Assembly (NCBI GenBank): GCA_030015575.1
Contig: CM057344.1
Coordinates: 592,294,410-592,358,409, forward strand
Reading direction: 5' to 3'
From: Agapanthus africanus
Taxonomy: Eukaryota > Streptophyta > Magnoliopsida > Asparagales > Amaryllidaceae
DNA: 64,000 nt
Shown here: positions 22,801 to 33,609 of the stretch, piece by piece
How the letters are laid out: every line of letters begins with the position of its first letter
Numbering within the stretch: position 1 is the stretch's first letter
Notes under the pieces: model-generated
What the model saw: only the letters and a program-made list of their open reading frames with translations
Database searches by the model: none
What the model was told of the DNA's origin: nothing
Translations under genes and position numbers: made by a program

Positions 22801-25221
22801 TGCTTATATACGGAGGTTTATCTCAAATTTATCGGGGAGATGTAAGCCCTTCTCAAAGCTCATGAAGAAAGGAGCTCCTTTTATCTGGGATGCCGAATGT
22901 CAAGCAGCGTTCGAAAGCATCAAACAATACTTGTTGCACCCTCCAGTGCTGGCCGCTCCTATTCCAAATAAACCGTTGATTCTCTATACTGCCGCGCTAG
23001 ATGAGTCACTCGGTGCGCTCCTCGCCCAGAATAACGAGAAGGGAAAGGAAAATGCCCTCTACTACCTCAGTCAAACTCTAGTCGGGGCGGAACACAACTA
23101 TTCCCCAATCGAAAAGCAATGCCTGGCTCTGATATTTGCTGTGAAGAAGCTGAGGCACTATCTGCTGGCTCATCGGGTTATGCTGATCTCCAAGGTCGAC
23201 CCGCTCAAACACTTGATGACCAAAGCAAGCGTAGCCGGCAGGATGGCAAGATGGGCTGTCATGCTACTTGAGTTTGACATAGTTTATACTCCTCAGAAAG
23301 CAGTAAAAGGGCAAGCTCTTGCAGACTTTCTCGCTGCTCATCCCATACCAGAAGGGTCGCCGCTAAATTGTGAGTTACCCGACGAACAAGTGCTGCACCT
23401 CGAGAAAGATGAGCCATGTTGGGAGCTCTACTTCGATGGAGCCTCATCAATAAGGAGCTTCGGCAAATCAAGCGTCCCGGAGGTCAAAGCGGGGATAGGA
23501 TTGGTATTCATCACGCCATCAATGGGAACCCTACGGCGTTCTTTCGCTCTCACCGAGCCTCGAACGAACAACGAAGCTGAGTATGAAGCTCTGATAGCTT
23601 GTTTGGAGCTCGCCATAGAAATGGAAATCCGTCGGCTACGGGTTTACGGTGACTCCCGCTTGTCGTCAACCAAGTAAGCGGCAATTATAAGATATACAAA
23701 CCCGAGTTGGCTCGGTACAGAAGCCGAGCGGTGGAACTCATGAAACGGTTCACTCATATTGAACTAACGAGAGTCCCTAGAGCGTTGAACGGAAAGGCTG
23801 ATGTACTCGCTCGCTTGGCCAAGGAGCTGGCTGATCCTGACATGGACGAAATTCTGATCACAGTCAGGAGCCGGCAAATTCTACCCCCAGTCTCTCTACG
23901 AGAAGAGGAAAGCGCGGAACAGAAGAGCAGTCCTGCGGAAGAAGCTTCGATCATCCAAAACGAGCCCGATTGGAGAGAACCCTTCATAGAGTACCTCTGA
24001 TACGACAAGCTGCCCGAAGAAAAATCTGCGAGGATTCAGCTGAAGAAGAGAGCTCTCCGATACGTGTTTGTAAATGACACGCTATACCGCAGGTCATATG
24101 ACCAACTCTGGCTCAGGTGCCTGTCATCGACCGAAACCCAAAAAGTCATGAAAGAAGTTCACTCAGGCGTTTGCGGTGCTCACCAATCTGGCCCCAGGAT
24201 GCCACTGCAAATTAAACGGCTTGGGTATTATTGGCCCACCATGATACGGGACCGCGGAGAGCATGCAAAGAAATGTTATATCTGCCAAATTCACGGTGAT
24301 TTTATTCACAAGCATCCCAATCCATTGCATCCTACGGTGGCGTCGTGGCCCTTCGAAGTCTGGGGCACCGACATTGTTGGCCCAATTGATCCTCCGTCAT
24401 CCAAAGGCCACCGGTTCATACTGGCCGCAACTGATTACTTCTCCAGATGGGCTGAAGCTGTCCCGCTAAAAGAAGTCAAGACAAAAGATATTCTGACATT
24501 CTTCCAACACAATATTCTATACCGCTTTGGTACACCAAGAAGAATCATTTCTGACAACGGGCCTTCCTTCAAGAGCTTCAATGCCTCAAGGTTCGCTACT
24601 CAGCACAAGATAGACTGGAGATATTCCTCCATCTACAATCCAAGAGCCAATGGGCTAGCCGAAGCCTTCAATAAGACTCTATGCAAGCTCCTGAGGAAAA
24701 ATGCTTCAGCCAACAAGAGAGACTGGAATCTCAAACTTCACGAGGCGTTGTGGGCATATCGTACCACGCACCGTACTCCAACACAGTCCACTCCATACTC
24801 ATTGCTCTTCGGAGTGGAGGCGGTCCTCCCTCTCGAAGTCGAATTTCCAAGCTTAAGAATGGTCGTTCAGCACGAGTTGACGGAGGAGGAACACGTGCTC
24901 CTTCGACTTGAAGAGCTCGATGCCCTCGAAGAAAAGAGGCTCGCGGTACAGCAAAATCTGGAGCTATACCGAGCCCAAATGTCACGGGCCCATGACAAGA
25001 TAACCCGTCTCCGCGCTTTCAAGAAAGGTGAATCGGTGTTGGTCCTCAAAAGACCGATTATCCCCAATCGACATGCCAAGTGAAAATTCGAACCAAACTG
25101 GGAAGGACCATACGTCATCGAGAAAGTGTTCGACGGAGGATCCTACCAACTAATAAGTGCCGAGGGAGAAAGGCCCATGCCACCCATCAATGGCCGATAT
25201 CTCAAGAAATACTACACGTAA
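19781..25221 (+). pseudogene. pol of Tat-like gypsy element (PR-RT-RH-aRH-INT), inactivated
   Basis: Polyprotein frame in the +1 frame relative to gag. Order: protease (LIDPGSLVNIM near 20640; the usual D-S/T-G is D-P-G); reverse transcriptase (VYVDFRDLNKACPKDDFPLP, FMDGSSGNNQIKM, CYVDD at 22544-22555); RNase H; a second RNase H-like domain (CWELYFDGASS, NNEAEYEALIACLELA, near 23417-23660); integrase with HHCC zinc finger (24154-24300) and D-D-E residues (TDYFSRW, SDNGPSF, GLAEAF); and a C-terminal tail ending at TAA 25219-25221. Breaks: stops at 20741, 21407, 21485, 21695, 23998 and 25081, and a single-base loss near 23655 that shifts the frame just after GDSR. YVDD and the integrase triad survive, so decay is mostly by nonsense changes. 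Confidence 0.88.
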
Positions 25222-25787
25222 ATGCTCTAAGTCGCAGGCGAATTGAGCATATCAGCCCTACGGTCTGGATCAGACATCCTGCAAAACCGTATACAATCCA
25301 CGGGCGTAAATGACCCCTATCTCTCCCAAATCCTGCCGGTGAGACTACTTTTAAAGTCCCACCAGCGGTAAAAAAAAGAGAGAAAGAGAAAAAAAAATAA
25401 TAATAAAAGAAATAGAAAAAATAAACGGTATGTCCACAAGCAAAACGGGCACGGATGAAAACCCGAAAGGGCTCCGTGAGTAAAAACAGCATGACTACCG
25501 GAGAGTCTGCGATAACCCGAAAGGGCGCAAACTCGTGAAAAGAGATGAAATACACTCGCAAAGTCCTCTCGACCTTGTGAGGAGAAAACCCCTGCGTGAG
25601 ATCTTTACGACTCATAAAGGAGCAACACACTTAGGAATCCTCACGATTCCTAAGGAGAAAATACACCTGCGGGATCCTTACGACTCGTAGGAAGAAAATG
25701 CTTTTATGGGAAACTCACGGCCCATAAAATTGAAAAGCCTTAGGTAATAGGGACCCAAACCTGTCTCCTAAGCCATCGTCCCCCAAC

Positions 25788-26243
25788 GGGCAACGGCAAA
25801 TGATGAGTCGCTCCTGGCATTTCGCTTCAGTGTTAGCGGTGCTGATGCCAACCAAAAACCCAAATCCCAAGTCCTCCCAAGGCAAATGATGAGTTGCTCC
25901 TGGCATTATTCCAGTGCAGCAATGTTGATGCCAAACAAGATCCAAATTCCAAGTCCCCAAATGGCGAATGATGAGTCGCTCCTGGTACCATATTCCAGTG
26001 CAGCGATGCAGACGCCAACCAAATTCCAAATCCCATACCCCAACGGCGAATGATGAGTCGCTCCTGGTACCATATTCCAGTGCAGCGATGCAGACACCAA
26101 CAAAATCCCGAAATTTTTCCGGCCCTACGGTCTGGATCATATATCCTGCAAAACCGTATACAATCCACGGGCGTAAAACAATCCCAAAATCCTCTCAATG
26201 ATAGATGATTCGCTCCTGGTACCATATTCCAGTATAGCGATGC
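25788..26243 (+). repeat. Degenerate repeats of about 75-80 bp
   Basis: About five copies of a unit containing AATGATGAGTCGCTCCTGG, TATTCCAGTGCAGCGATG and CCAAATTCCAAGTCCCC. The last copy (26195-26243) follows a second copy of the CCTACGGTCTGGATC word. Confidence 0.75.
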
Positions 26244-26398
26244 TGATGTCAACCCAAATCAAAATCAACAAGTCAACTTCCACTCCGACACCGCAGAAAG
26301 CGGAGCAAGTCAGAATCCAATCTCGACACCGCAAGAAGCGGAGCAAGTCAAGTCTACCCCTGACACTGCAAGAAACAGAGCAAGTCAAATCAAGAACC

Positions 26399-26908
26399 GA
26401 CCGTCCAAGTGGCAAAAAGGGCAGCATCGACCGTCCAAGTCGCAAAAAGGGCAGGACCGACCGTCCACGTCGCTAAAAGGGCAGCACCGACCGTCCACGT
26501 CACTAAAAGGGCAGCACCGACCGTCCAAGTCGCTAAAAGGGCAGCCACGACCGTCCAAGTCGCTAAAATGGCAGCACTGACCGTCCAAGTCGCAAAAAGG
26601 GCAGTATCGACCGTCCAAGTCGCAAAAAGGGCAGAACCGACCGTCCACGTCGCTAAAAGGGTAGCACCGACCGTCCAAGTCGCTAAAAGGGCAGCCACGA
26701 CCGTCCAAGTCGCAAAAATGGCAGCATCGACCGTCCACATCGCTAAAAGGGCAGCAACGACCGTCCAAGTCGCAAAAAGGGCAGAATCGACCGTCCACGT
26801 CGCTAAAATGGCAACATCGACCGTCCAAGTCGCTAAAAGGGCAGTATCGACCGTCCAAGTCGCAAAAAGGGCAGCATTGACCGTCCATGCCGTAAAAATG
26901 GCAACGCA
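26399..26908 (+). repeat. 30-bp tandem array, about 17 copies
   Basis: The unit is GACCGTCCAAGTCGCAAAAA plus GGGCAGCATC, with strict 30-bp spacing from 26399 to about 26908. Variants alternate CAAGT/CACGT and GCAAA/GCTAA. Because 30 is a multiple of three, long frames stay open on both strands; these are by-products of the array and not proteins. Confidence 0.93.
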
Positions 26909-27122
26909 GGATTCCTACAAAGCGGGAACCAGATCACTCCGGGCCAGGGAAACGTCTATCACGGACACTCCGTCTCGGAGACATGTCAAGCAACGACCGT
27001 CCATGTCGTAAAAAGGGCAGTGCTAGCTTCCCAAAAAGCGGGAACCAAATCGGGTCGCCTCCAAGTAAAAGAGGATCCATCAATTTCATGCACACGACCC
27101 ACATATGTGGTGTGCATTTATT

Positions 27123-27136
27123 GATGAGGGGCAATT
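27123..27136 (+). promoter_or_regulatory. Polypurine tract of Tat-like element
   Basis: GATGAGGGGCAATT directly precedes the right LTR start TGTTGGGG. Confidence 0.7.
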
Positions 27137-28477
27137 TGTTGGGGTAAAAATTTACACCCCGGTTGACCAAGTCAAAATCAAAGTCAACCCCAAGCCAAGT
27201 GGGCCCAAGCCCAGATCCAGTGGGCTCATGCCCGGGTCGAGCCCGAACATGAAGCGCCTGGCCTCCCCCCATGCCAAGATAAAAATTTTGTAATAAATAA
27301 TTTTATTGCATTTCTTTTATTTTATTTTATGGATAAATGTAAGAAAAATAGGCATAAAGCCAAATTTTTGTAAAGCCCGTGGCTTATGTGCAAAAAGAAA
27401 TGGCACATGAACCATGGGATAGGCAAAATGCCATTTTGTGAAGCCCAAGGGGCTATGTGTAAAGTGTATAGCCTATAAAGGCAAAGATAATGAAATATCT
27501 CAACAACTTTTTTTTCTCTCTCCAAAAAAAGTTTCAGATCTGAGATCTTTCTTCCTTCTTCAAGGTTCCAAAACTTTCTTCTTTCTTTTGAATTAAATCA
27601 AGAGTTTTACTCTTCCTTTTTCAAAACTAAATAGTTTTCCACCACAAAACCCATTAAGGGGAACTCAGATCTGCCATCAGATCTCAAAAAGAAAAGATTT
27701 TTAAATCCCACATCTCTTTATCTCCAAGATCCGGCCAGCAAAGAAAGAAGAAGGACCCATTTCCTTAACCCAAAGTATCTTAGGAGTCTAACTCCACCCT
27801 ATTTTCTCTTTAGAGAATTTCCGGGACTAAAAACCCCTTTTTTTCCTCGCTGGTGCGCTAGCGCTCGAGCGCAAAGCGCCCACGTGCCGACACGTGGCGC
27901 GCTTGTGCTCCAGCGCGCTTGCGCTCCAGCGCTCTACGCTCGAGCTCAAAGCGTCCACGTGCCGACACGTGGCGCGCTTGCGGTCAAGCGCCCAGTCGCT
28001 GGCCCCACGCATCCTCTGGATGTCTTTCCCCCCCCTTTTTTTTATATATATACATATATATACAAATGTATACATACACATACTCCACGACACTGTCCCC
28101 CTCAAAAAAAATTTTGGGCCGGGGCGTTGCCCCGAACCCCGCAAGGGGGCTGCTAGCCCCCTTGACCCCCAGCCCGCTATCCGGGTAGCGGGACCCCCGT
28201 AAAAACTCTGCGTGGTTTCCGATATATCCAAAACCCCCTTTTAAAAAACACACGCACACCGCACATTGAGTTCGCATGACCAGTTTAACTCGTTAATCGG
28301 TGGTTCTCTCGCCCCAAAGGCGAAGGGTAATTAACGGTAGCTTAGTCCGCGGCTGCCGGAGATTCGGATCCCCACAATCATTAAAGCTCAGCCTACCCTA
28401 GGCAGGGAAAATCTGTAGTACGCCTGACAAGCGTGCGCGTATTCCCATCTCAATGGGGTGACGAAAAACACCCTACA
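27137..28477 (+). mobile_element. Right LTR of Tat-like element
   Basis: A 1341-bp copy of the left LTR, from TGTTGGGGTAAAAATTTAC to CCCTACA. It has two G-box/DRE units (27880-27897, 27955-27972) instead of five, and an extra GC-rich stretch (about 28082-28168). The rest differs from the left LTR by scattered substitutions. Confidence 0.92.
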
Positions 28478-28482
28478 GGGAT
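28478..28482. repeat. Target site duplication, right (GGGAT)
   Basis: GGGAT repeats 15662-15666. The two flanks rejoin as TTATGGGATACCTC. Confidence 0.92.
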
Positions 28483-29173
28483 ACCTCAAGGATACGAGTA
28501 TGTCCACTAGTCAATTCTATTCATACACACCTTGTTTAATCTGAACTAACTCTTAGACTGAATATCCGTTTGACTTGACTTGAACTTTTACCAAATATAT
28601 ATCTCACACCACCTACTCATATTCACATATACCTCTGTCAACATATCTAATTTGTATATAACCTCATACTTTTATACCCATGTACATCATATTCATTATA
28701 TTTATACACATCGTTTCTATACCTTTACTTTCTTATGAGGCAATTCTACCTGAGTATAACTCGCTGACGAACTTTTCTTTTCTTTCTCTATCTTTGGAAT
28801 ATCCATCAGATAAGAATGAGTATTATGGCGAGAATCAAGATGTGGAGCCAACTAATGAAGATTATGCAGACTTGACGACGGAAGATTGGCTAGATTTAAT
28901 TTTTGTTGTTACCCACATGTTTAGGGCTTTTGTTTCTCCTTTGATGTAATTAAACTATTTAGTTTATTTTACTATTTCTTTTGGAATGTAATAAAGTTTA
29001 ATTAATGGAAATAAATGGCTTTCGCTTATATTATTTTGATTTTGGTACACATCCTGCATGTTAGATATTCATACGCTTAACGTAACTGTATTGAATAGAC
29101 CACTTTCAATACAGTTAGGTTGCGGATTTTGCCATGTCACCTTTCACCTTCTTTTGGGAAGCGGGATGTGACA
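28483..29173 (+). mobile_element. Chromovirus-like 3' LTR, second part
   Basis: Continuation of the LTR begun at 12688. It ends GGGAAGCGGGATGTGACA. A hairpin (29083-29095 pairing perfectly with 29105-29117 around 9 nt) lies 56 bp before the LTR end. An 89-codon open frame at 28680-28949 resembles nothing I know. Confidence 0.7.
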
Positions 29174-30504
29174 TTGAGAGTGAAGCGCCAATGTAATTTT
29201 CTCCAAGGACTTGAACCCCTCCCTTCAACCCTTTTTCTATTTAGGCCAAAGCGGGGTAAGTCCTCGGTTTGCATCACACACTTGGTTTATTCATGCATCC
29301 CATCTTCTTTAATAACAAAATTGGTTTGCTTCAAATGCTGATCACCTTTCTCATGTCTTTATATGATCTCGGTCATAGTTGGCTAGTTGCTTATCGAACT
29401 TGCTTGTGTTTGAAATAAGAAAAGCATGCATTGCTATTCACTTTCAGTTTATATTCAAAATGCTTATTCCGGCACTTGTAATGCTAGTTCTTTTTGATGT
29501 ATCATTAGACGACATCATTTATCGTGGCCCATGTCATATCATGCTCTATACACCTTATACATATAGGCAAAGGCTAGGCGAGACTCACCAGGGGGAGATC
29601 GTTCTCTCCTTCCCCTAATCTCACTATCTACATAGGAAACCAATTTTTTTTACCATATCATGATATATAATCAAATTGAAAAATATTTAGAGCAAAAACC
29701 CAGTAAGGGAAACGGTCAATCGGGCTTGACGAACATCAACCAAAAAACGGTTATAACATTGTTTCTCTGCATGTCGATGACAAGCAAAGCTCTAAGAGTC
29801 ATCATGAACGACCTGCCGAGCATGTCAAGGACATTTAAAACAATGGTAATTCCTATAGATTTTCCTACATCAACCAAAAGTACTATAAATCATAAAGCTA
29901 AGCTATCAAATGAATAGATCCAAATAAATGAACATGTATACGAATGATATGAGAATGTATAAATACCTCAATCCCTGAGTTAATGCTCTTGAGATCTTCG
30001 GTTTCTGGCAGCTCTCTAATAAATTCAACGGCGTTTTCACAACCTCTAAGTTCATACCAACATCAATAACTATGGATGCACTGACTAAAGACGATTAATT
30101 ATCAAACGAAGCTTGTTGAACATCATAATAGTTCCGAACTAAACGACATGATAGGAGGCTAGGACAAGAAATTCGGAAGATCGACCCGACCACAAAACAC
30201 TTTCGTATACACAAATCCCGTAGCACACCAAAAGAAATGTTCGGTGAAGTAAGCAGACTCTCTAAGAAGAGATTTTTATTTTTATGGTTTTTTATTTATA
30301 TATTTTGGTGCAAAAAGGCTTCTTAAGATCTAATGGAGAAGCAACGAACCAGGATCGAAATGGTAGAAAATGTTTGGATATAGAGCTAAGGAGGATGTAC
30401 TCCAAAAATAGAGTTTACGAAATTTTGATCATATTAGAGTTGTTAGAGTTGTGGTGGTTCTTTCGATTTCGAAATGGTTGCGAATAAGAGTATAGTTAGC
30501 ATTT
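29174..30504. other. Intergenic DNA, possible exon debris
   Basis: No gene is recognised. On the minus strand, 30047-29968 could be an exon bounded by AACTTAG and GTATTT, reading GCENAVEFIRELPETEDLKS, which loosely resembles a leucine-rich-repeat segment of plant resistance proteins. No neighbouring exon supports it convincingly. Confidence 0.3.
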
Positions 30505-31046
30505 TGGGTCTATTTGGGGACGGAGCAAGTTTTGTAAACTTTGTTTTCATAAAGTTAGCAAAAGATAACTTCAAAATGCTATCTTTTGCTTGTTTGGCGA
30601 TCGTTTTGGAGTTGAGATAAGTGCAAATTTTCAGCCTTCGATTGCAGTTATCTCAACTCCAATCCGATCAAAATTTACTAAACTCCATTTTTGGAGTTTG
30701 AGATTTGCAAACCATAGTTTGCATCACTGGTACCTCCACTTTAAAATTAAATATCCTAACTTTGTATCCAAACAAACAAGCCTTGGAGTTTAGTTTTGCC
30801 AACTTTATGTAACTCCATTCCCAAACAGTTTAGGTCTTTTTTGGTTATGGAGTTGGGATAACTATAGTTTATTTTTTAGTGAAGGTAGGAGGATGCAAAA
30901 CTGCGGTTTGCAATTCCCAAACTCCAAAAATGGAGTTTACAAAATTTTGATTGGATTGGAGTTAAGATAACTGCAGTATCTAAATATGTGGGCTCAAATA
31001 ACTGCAGTTATCTCAACTCCAAAATAATTGCCAAACAAGACATTAA
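30505..31046. repeat. Cluster of nested small inverted-repeat (MITE-like) elements
   Basis: An outer element of about 330 bp (ends near 30505 CTATTTGGGGACGGAG and 30832 CTCCATTCCCAAACAG) contains an inner one at 30588-30781 (GCTTGTTTGG...CCAAACAAACAAGC). A third follows at about 30838-31046 (TTGGTTATGGAGTTGGGATA...TATCTCAACTCCAAAATAATTGCCAAACAAG). All share GGAGTTGAGATAACTGCAG-like words in both orientations. No coding capacity. Confidence 0.55.
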
Positions 31047-31675
31047 GGATTTAGATTTTCAGGAAGTAGACAGTTTGATTTGGGTGTTTTAAGTTAATGG
31101 ATATTGATTTTTGATTGGAGTTTAAAAGACCCTTTACCCTTATATCCAATCCAATCCATATATAAATTAAAAAATCTAAAACCCTGTAACCGTTTTCGGA
31201 AACACAATAACCCCGCCTGCCAACACACACCTCCAAAAAAAAATCAGATTTTTCTCCCATGAGGCTAAGAAACAAAGCATTTATATCTGTGACACGGTGG
31301 AATAATGAAAACTCACCCTATTTCAGCTTTCTGGTTAAAATTCGATCTAAGATTCATAAAATCCAAAGTTGAGATAACAATAAATAGCTAAACTCCGATC
31401 CAAACAAAGTTTCATGAACTTCAAAATTTATGAAGAAAACATCTATTTTGGAGTTTAGATAGCCACAAAGCCAAGCATCCCATCAAAATTAAAGCTTCAA
31501 ATGAAGTTTGGACCTTGCAAACCATGGTTTGCATCGTCTCTAGTTCCACTTAAAAATAAATCGGTGTTATCTCAACTCCATACCAAAACGGGGGCTTACT
31601 TTTTACTGCAATGTGACCTTTTTGTGAGCCTCAAACTCCTCTCCTTCCGATATTTGATATTCTCTCGCTCTAATT
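31047..31675. other. Spacer with GAGTTGAGATAAC-related fragments
   Basis: AT-rich spacer. Pieces at 31365-31410 and 31500-31600 repeat the GAGTTGAGATAAC and GCAAACCATGGTTTGCAT words of the MITE-like cluster upstream, so it is probably more decayed copies. Confidence 0.4.
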
Positions 31676-31833
31676 TAGAAAAATTCTATTGTGTGCCAGC
31701 CATACAAGACGGTCATGAGTGAGAAAGACATAAGCAAATGGACCCCACCAAGCTGTCCAAAAGTTGTCGGAAATTCCCCATTTCTTTCTCTCTCCTGTCC
31801 GGATGTATTACATCCGGCACACCAAATAATTTC
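31676..31833. repeat. MITE-like element with GTGTGCC inverted ends
   Basis: AGAAAAATTCTATTGTGTGCC at the left end is the imperfect reverse complement of GGCACACCAAATAATTTCT at the right end. Size about 158 bp; no coding frame. Confidence 0.5.
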
Positions 31834-31839
31834 TCACTT

Positions 31840-32044
31840 TCGAAAAACCGTCAATTGGGTGCTGATTTGAACAAATTGTCAGGATGACTTCAGGAGAAAG
31901 TGGTAATATTGGAAAATATTAAACTCCAAATTATAATGGTGAAACGGTTTAGAATCGTTAGTTGGGATAATATACAAGAAATTCCACGTGATTCTAAATC
32001 GTTTAACCGTTGATTTAATTAATAGAAAATTGACGGTTTTTCGA
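31840..32044. repeat. MITE-like element with perfect 17-bp inverted ends
   Basis: 31840-31856 (TCGAAAAACCGTCAATT) is the exact reverse complement of 32028-32044. Total 205 bp. Inside, AAACGGTTTAGAATCG and GATTCTAAATCGTTTAACCG form a second inverted pair. It abuts the preceding element almost directly. Confidence 0.65.
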
Positions 32045-32817
32045 TAATATACAGAACATTTTCATTCCACTAAATCAATGGTGAAACTGTTTAGAATCAT
32101 GTGAAATTTTGTTGTATCTACTATTTGATGATGGAGATCAAGATGGTCAGTACTAATCATCCGAAAAATGATATAGAATTGACTTTGACCGCTCCATAGG
32201 GGGGAATCCCCTCCCAGGCCTCTATCCTCCATTATTCTCTATTAAATTTATAATAATAAACTCTGTTTTCCCTAACTTTGAAGCTAAACATAGTCAAAAA
32301 AACATTTGAAGGAGTTTAGATCACTGCAATTAATTATCACAAAATTTAAAGTTGAGATAACTTATAATAAATCCAAATCCATAATTAAACCAGATACATT
32401 AAAATGTCAGGTTAAACTCCATAACACTCCAATTATGATTACAACGTGATGATGGTCTTGTTCTCCACTTATATGCTTTCTAATAATTAGCTAGATGAAA
32501 GCCTCAAAAATTTCTAAGCTCGAAGTATGAGTTGAAAGCTTTTAGCAATTAACCATAAGCAAGAAATTTCATCATCAAGATATTATTAGAATTTACCTGA
32601 GAATTCTTCAAAAATCAAAATGATTCATATTTTTACATGATTATTGATAAAAATATATTCTACTGCATACATACAGTTAAATTTTGCGACACATTTAGGA
32701 AATGGTTACATGATGAATTAATATTCTCTGTCTCGAATTTGAAAGACACAGAATGTATAAGAATATATCTAGGAATTTTTGTTTAGAGTCCTTATCGAAT
32801 ATTTTAAAAACAAGGCT
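32045..32817. other. Intergenic spacer
   Basis: AT-rich DNA with another GAGATAAC/TTATCTC-bearing fragment near 32350. I see no gene up to the Tat-type LTR at 32818. Confidence 0.45.
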
Positions 32818-33543
32818 TGATGATGCTCAATATTGGCGACGCCTAGGATCAGGACATGTGGCGGATGGCGTGTCCCATAACTCGGAAGAAAGGGTCCACA
32901 GAGGCCGACCAGGCCTCCCCTGTACCCGACCTGCAATCACAAGCTAGCCCTCCTCGGGGCTCCCTGCAGATTCGCCTCCTCGGCCCTTCTGCTCGCCCTG
33001 AGCTGCCACAAGACTAAGTCTCCTCGCTCGTCTCCGAGCCCCCCGGCCGAAGCCGTCTTTCTCGGTCCTCCGACCAGCTCCACCGCTCACAGGCGTAACC
33101 GTCGTCCCGCGAATCTCGCCATGCGCGGATTCTCCGCCAGCAACATCCCACGTTCCACGCCTCCGCGATCTCCATTAACGGGCGATCCGCTCTCTACGCG
33201 GGTGTGACGTCGGGAGCGTAACTGCCGGCGAGATTCTCGCGCCTGCTGCTGCGTGCCATCACCGCTATATAAACCCCCATCACAGAGGGGTCAAGGAAGC
33301 CATTTTTACTCCACTTAGCCGTTACGCTGCTCGGATCTAGTACTAACTTGATCGTCGGAGGGTCCTCGGTGGTATCCAACCATCTCGGGACTTCTTTGCA
33401 GGTACTTGGCGTCAAACTCCTCCAATCACCAAATTTCCTCTACACCCATTGAGACCCACACACAATAGGGAATCCCCTCCAGAATCTACCAGAAGATCGA
33501 CGGAAGACAACATCTGAGAGAGATCTGAAAAGGACCTCCATCA
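32818..33543 (+). mobile_element. Tat-type 5' LTR
   Basis: A 726-bp LTR with TGATG...CATCA inverted ends, matched along its length by 10226-10986. TATA box CTATATAAA at 33265-33273. Confidence 0.85.
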
Positions 33544-33545
33544 GT

Positions 33546-33562
33546 TGGCGCCGTCTGTGGGA
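33546..33562 (+). promoter_or_regulatory. Tat-type primer-binding site
   Basis: TGGCGCCGTCTGTGGGA, two bases after the LTR; the usual form in plant Tat/Retand elements. Confidence 0.85.
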
Positions 33563-33609
33563 AACGCAAACTCCACAAAAACAAAGGTCTCCTTCCGATC
33601 TCCGTCCAC

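Larger units (their letters stand above)
25222..27122 (+). mobile_element. Repeat-rich 3' untranslated region of Tat-like element
   Basis: About 1.9 kb between pol and the polypurine tract without a real gene. It contains a duplicated 50-bp word (CCTACGGTCTGGATCA...CACGGGCGTAAA at 25258-25312 and 26122-26178), a 75-bp-type repeat block and a 30-bp tandem array. Tat/Ogre elements are known for hypervariable repeat-bearing 3' regions. Confidence 0.75.
15667..28477 (+). mobile_element. Complete but inactivated Tat-like gypsy element
   Basis: A 12.8-kb Ty3/gypsy element: left LTR 15667-17076, primer-binding site, gag, protease, reverse transcriptase, RNase H, second RNase H, integrase, repeat-rich 3' region, polypurine tract, right LTR 27137-28477. 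A perfect 5-bp duplication (GGGAT) flanks it, so it is a single insertion into an older chromovirus-like LTR. The extra RNase H between RT/RNase H and integrase places it in the Tat group. At least eight stops or frameshifts in gag-pol make it non-autonomous now. The LTRs are alike but differ in the number of a 59-bp repeat and by an 85-bp segment. Confidence 0.93.

Noticed and set aside
26399-26908. CRISPR-like regular repeats
   Set aside because: The repeats are contiguous with no unique spacers, and the setting is a plant retrotransposon.
26385-27011. Long open frames on both strands coding for 10-residue repeats (for example VAKRAASTVQ)
   Set aside because: They come from the 30-bp tandem array, whose unit length is a multiple of three; no start context, domain or conservation supports a protein.
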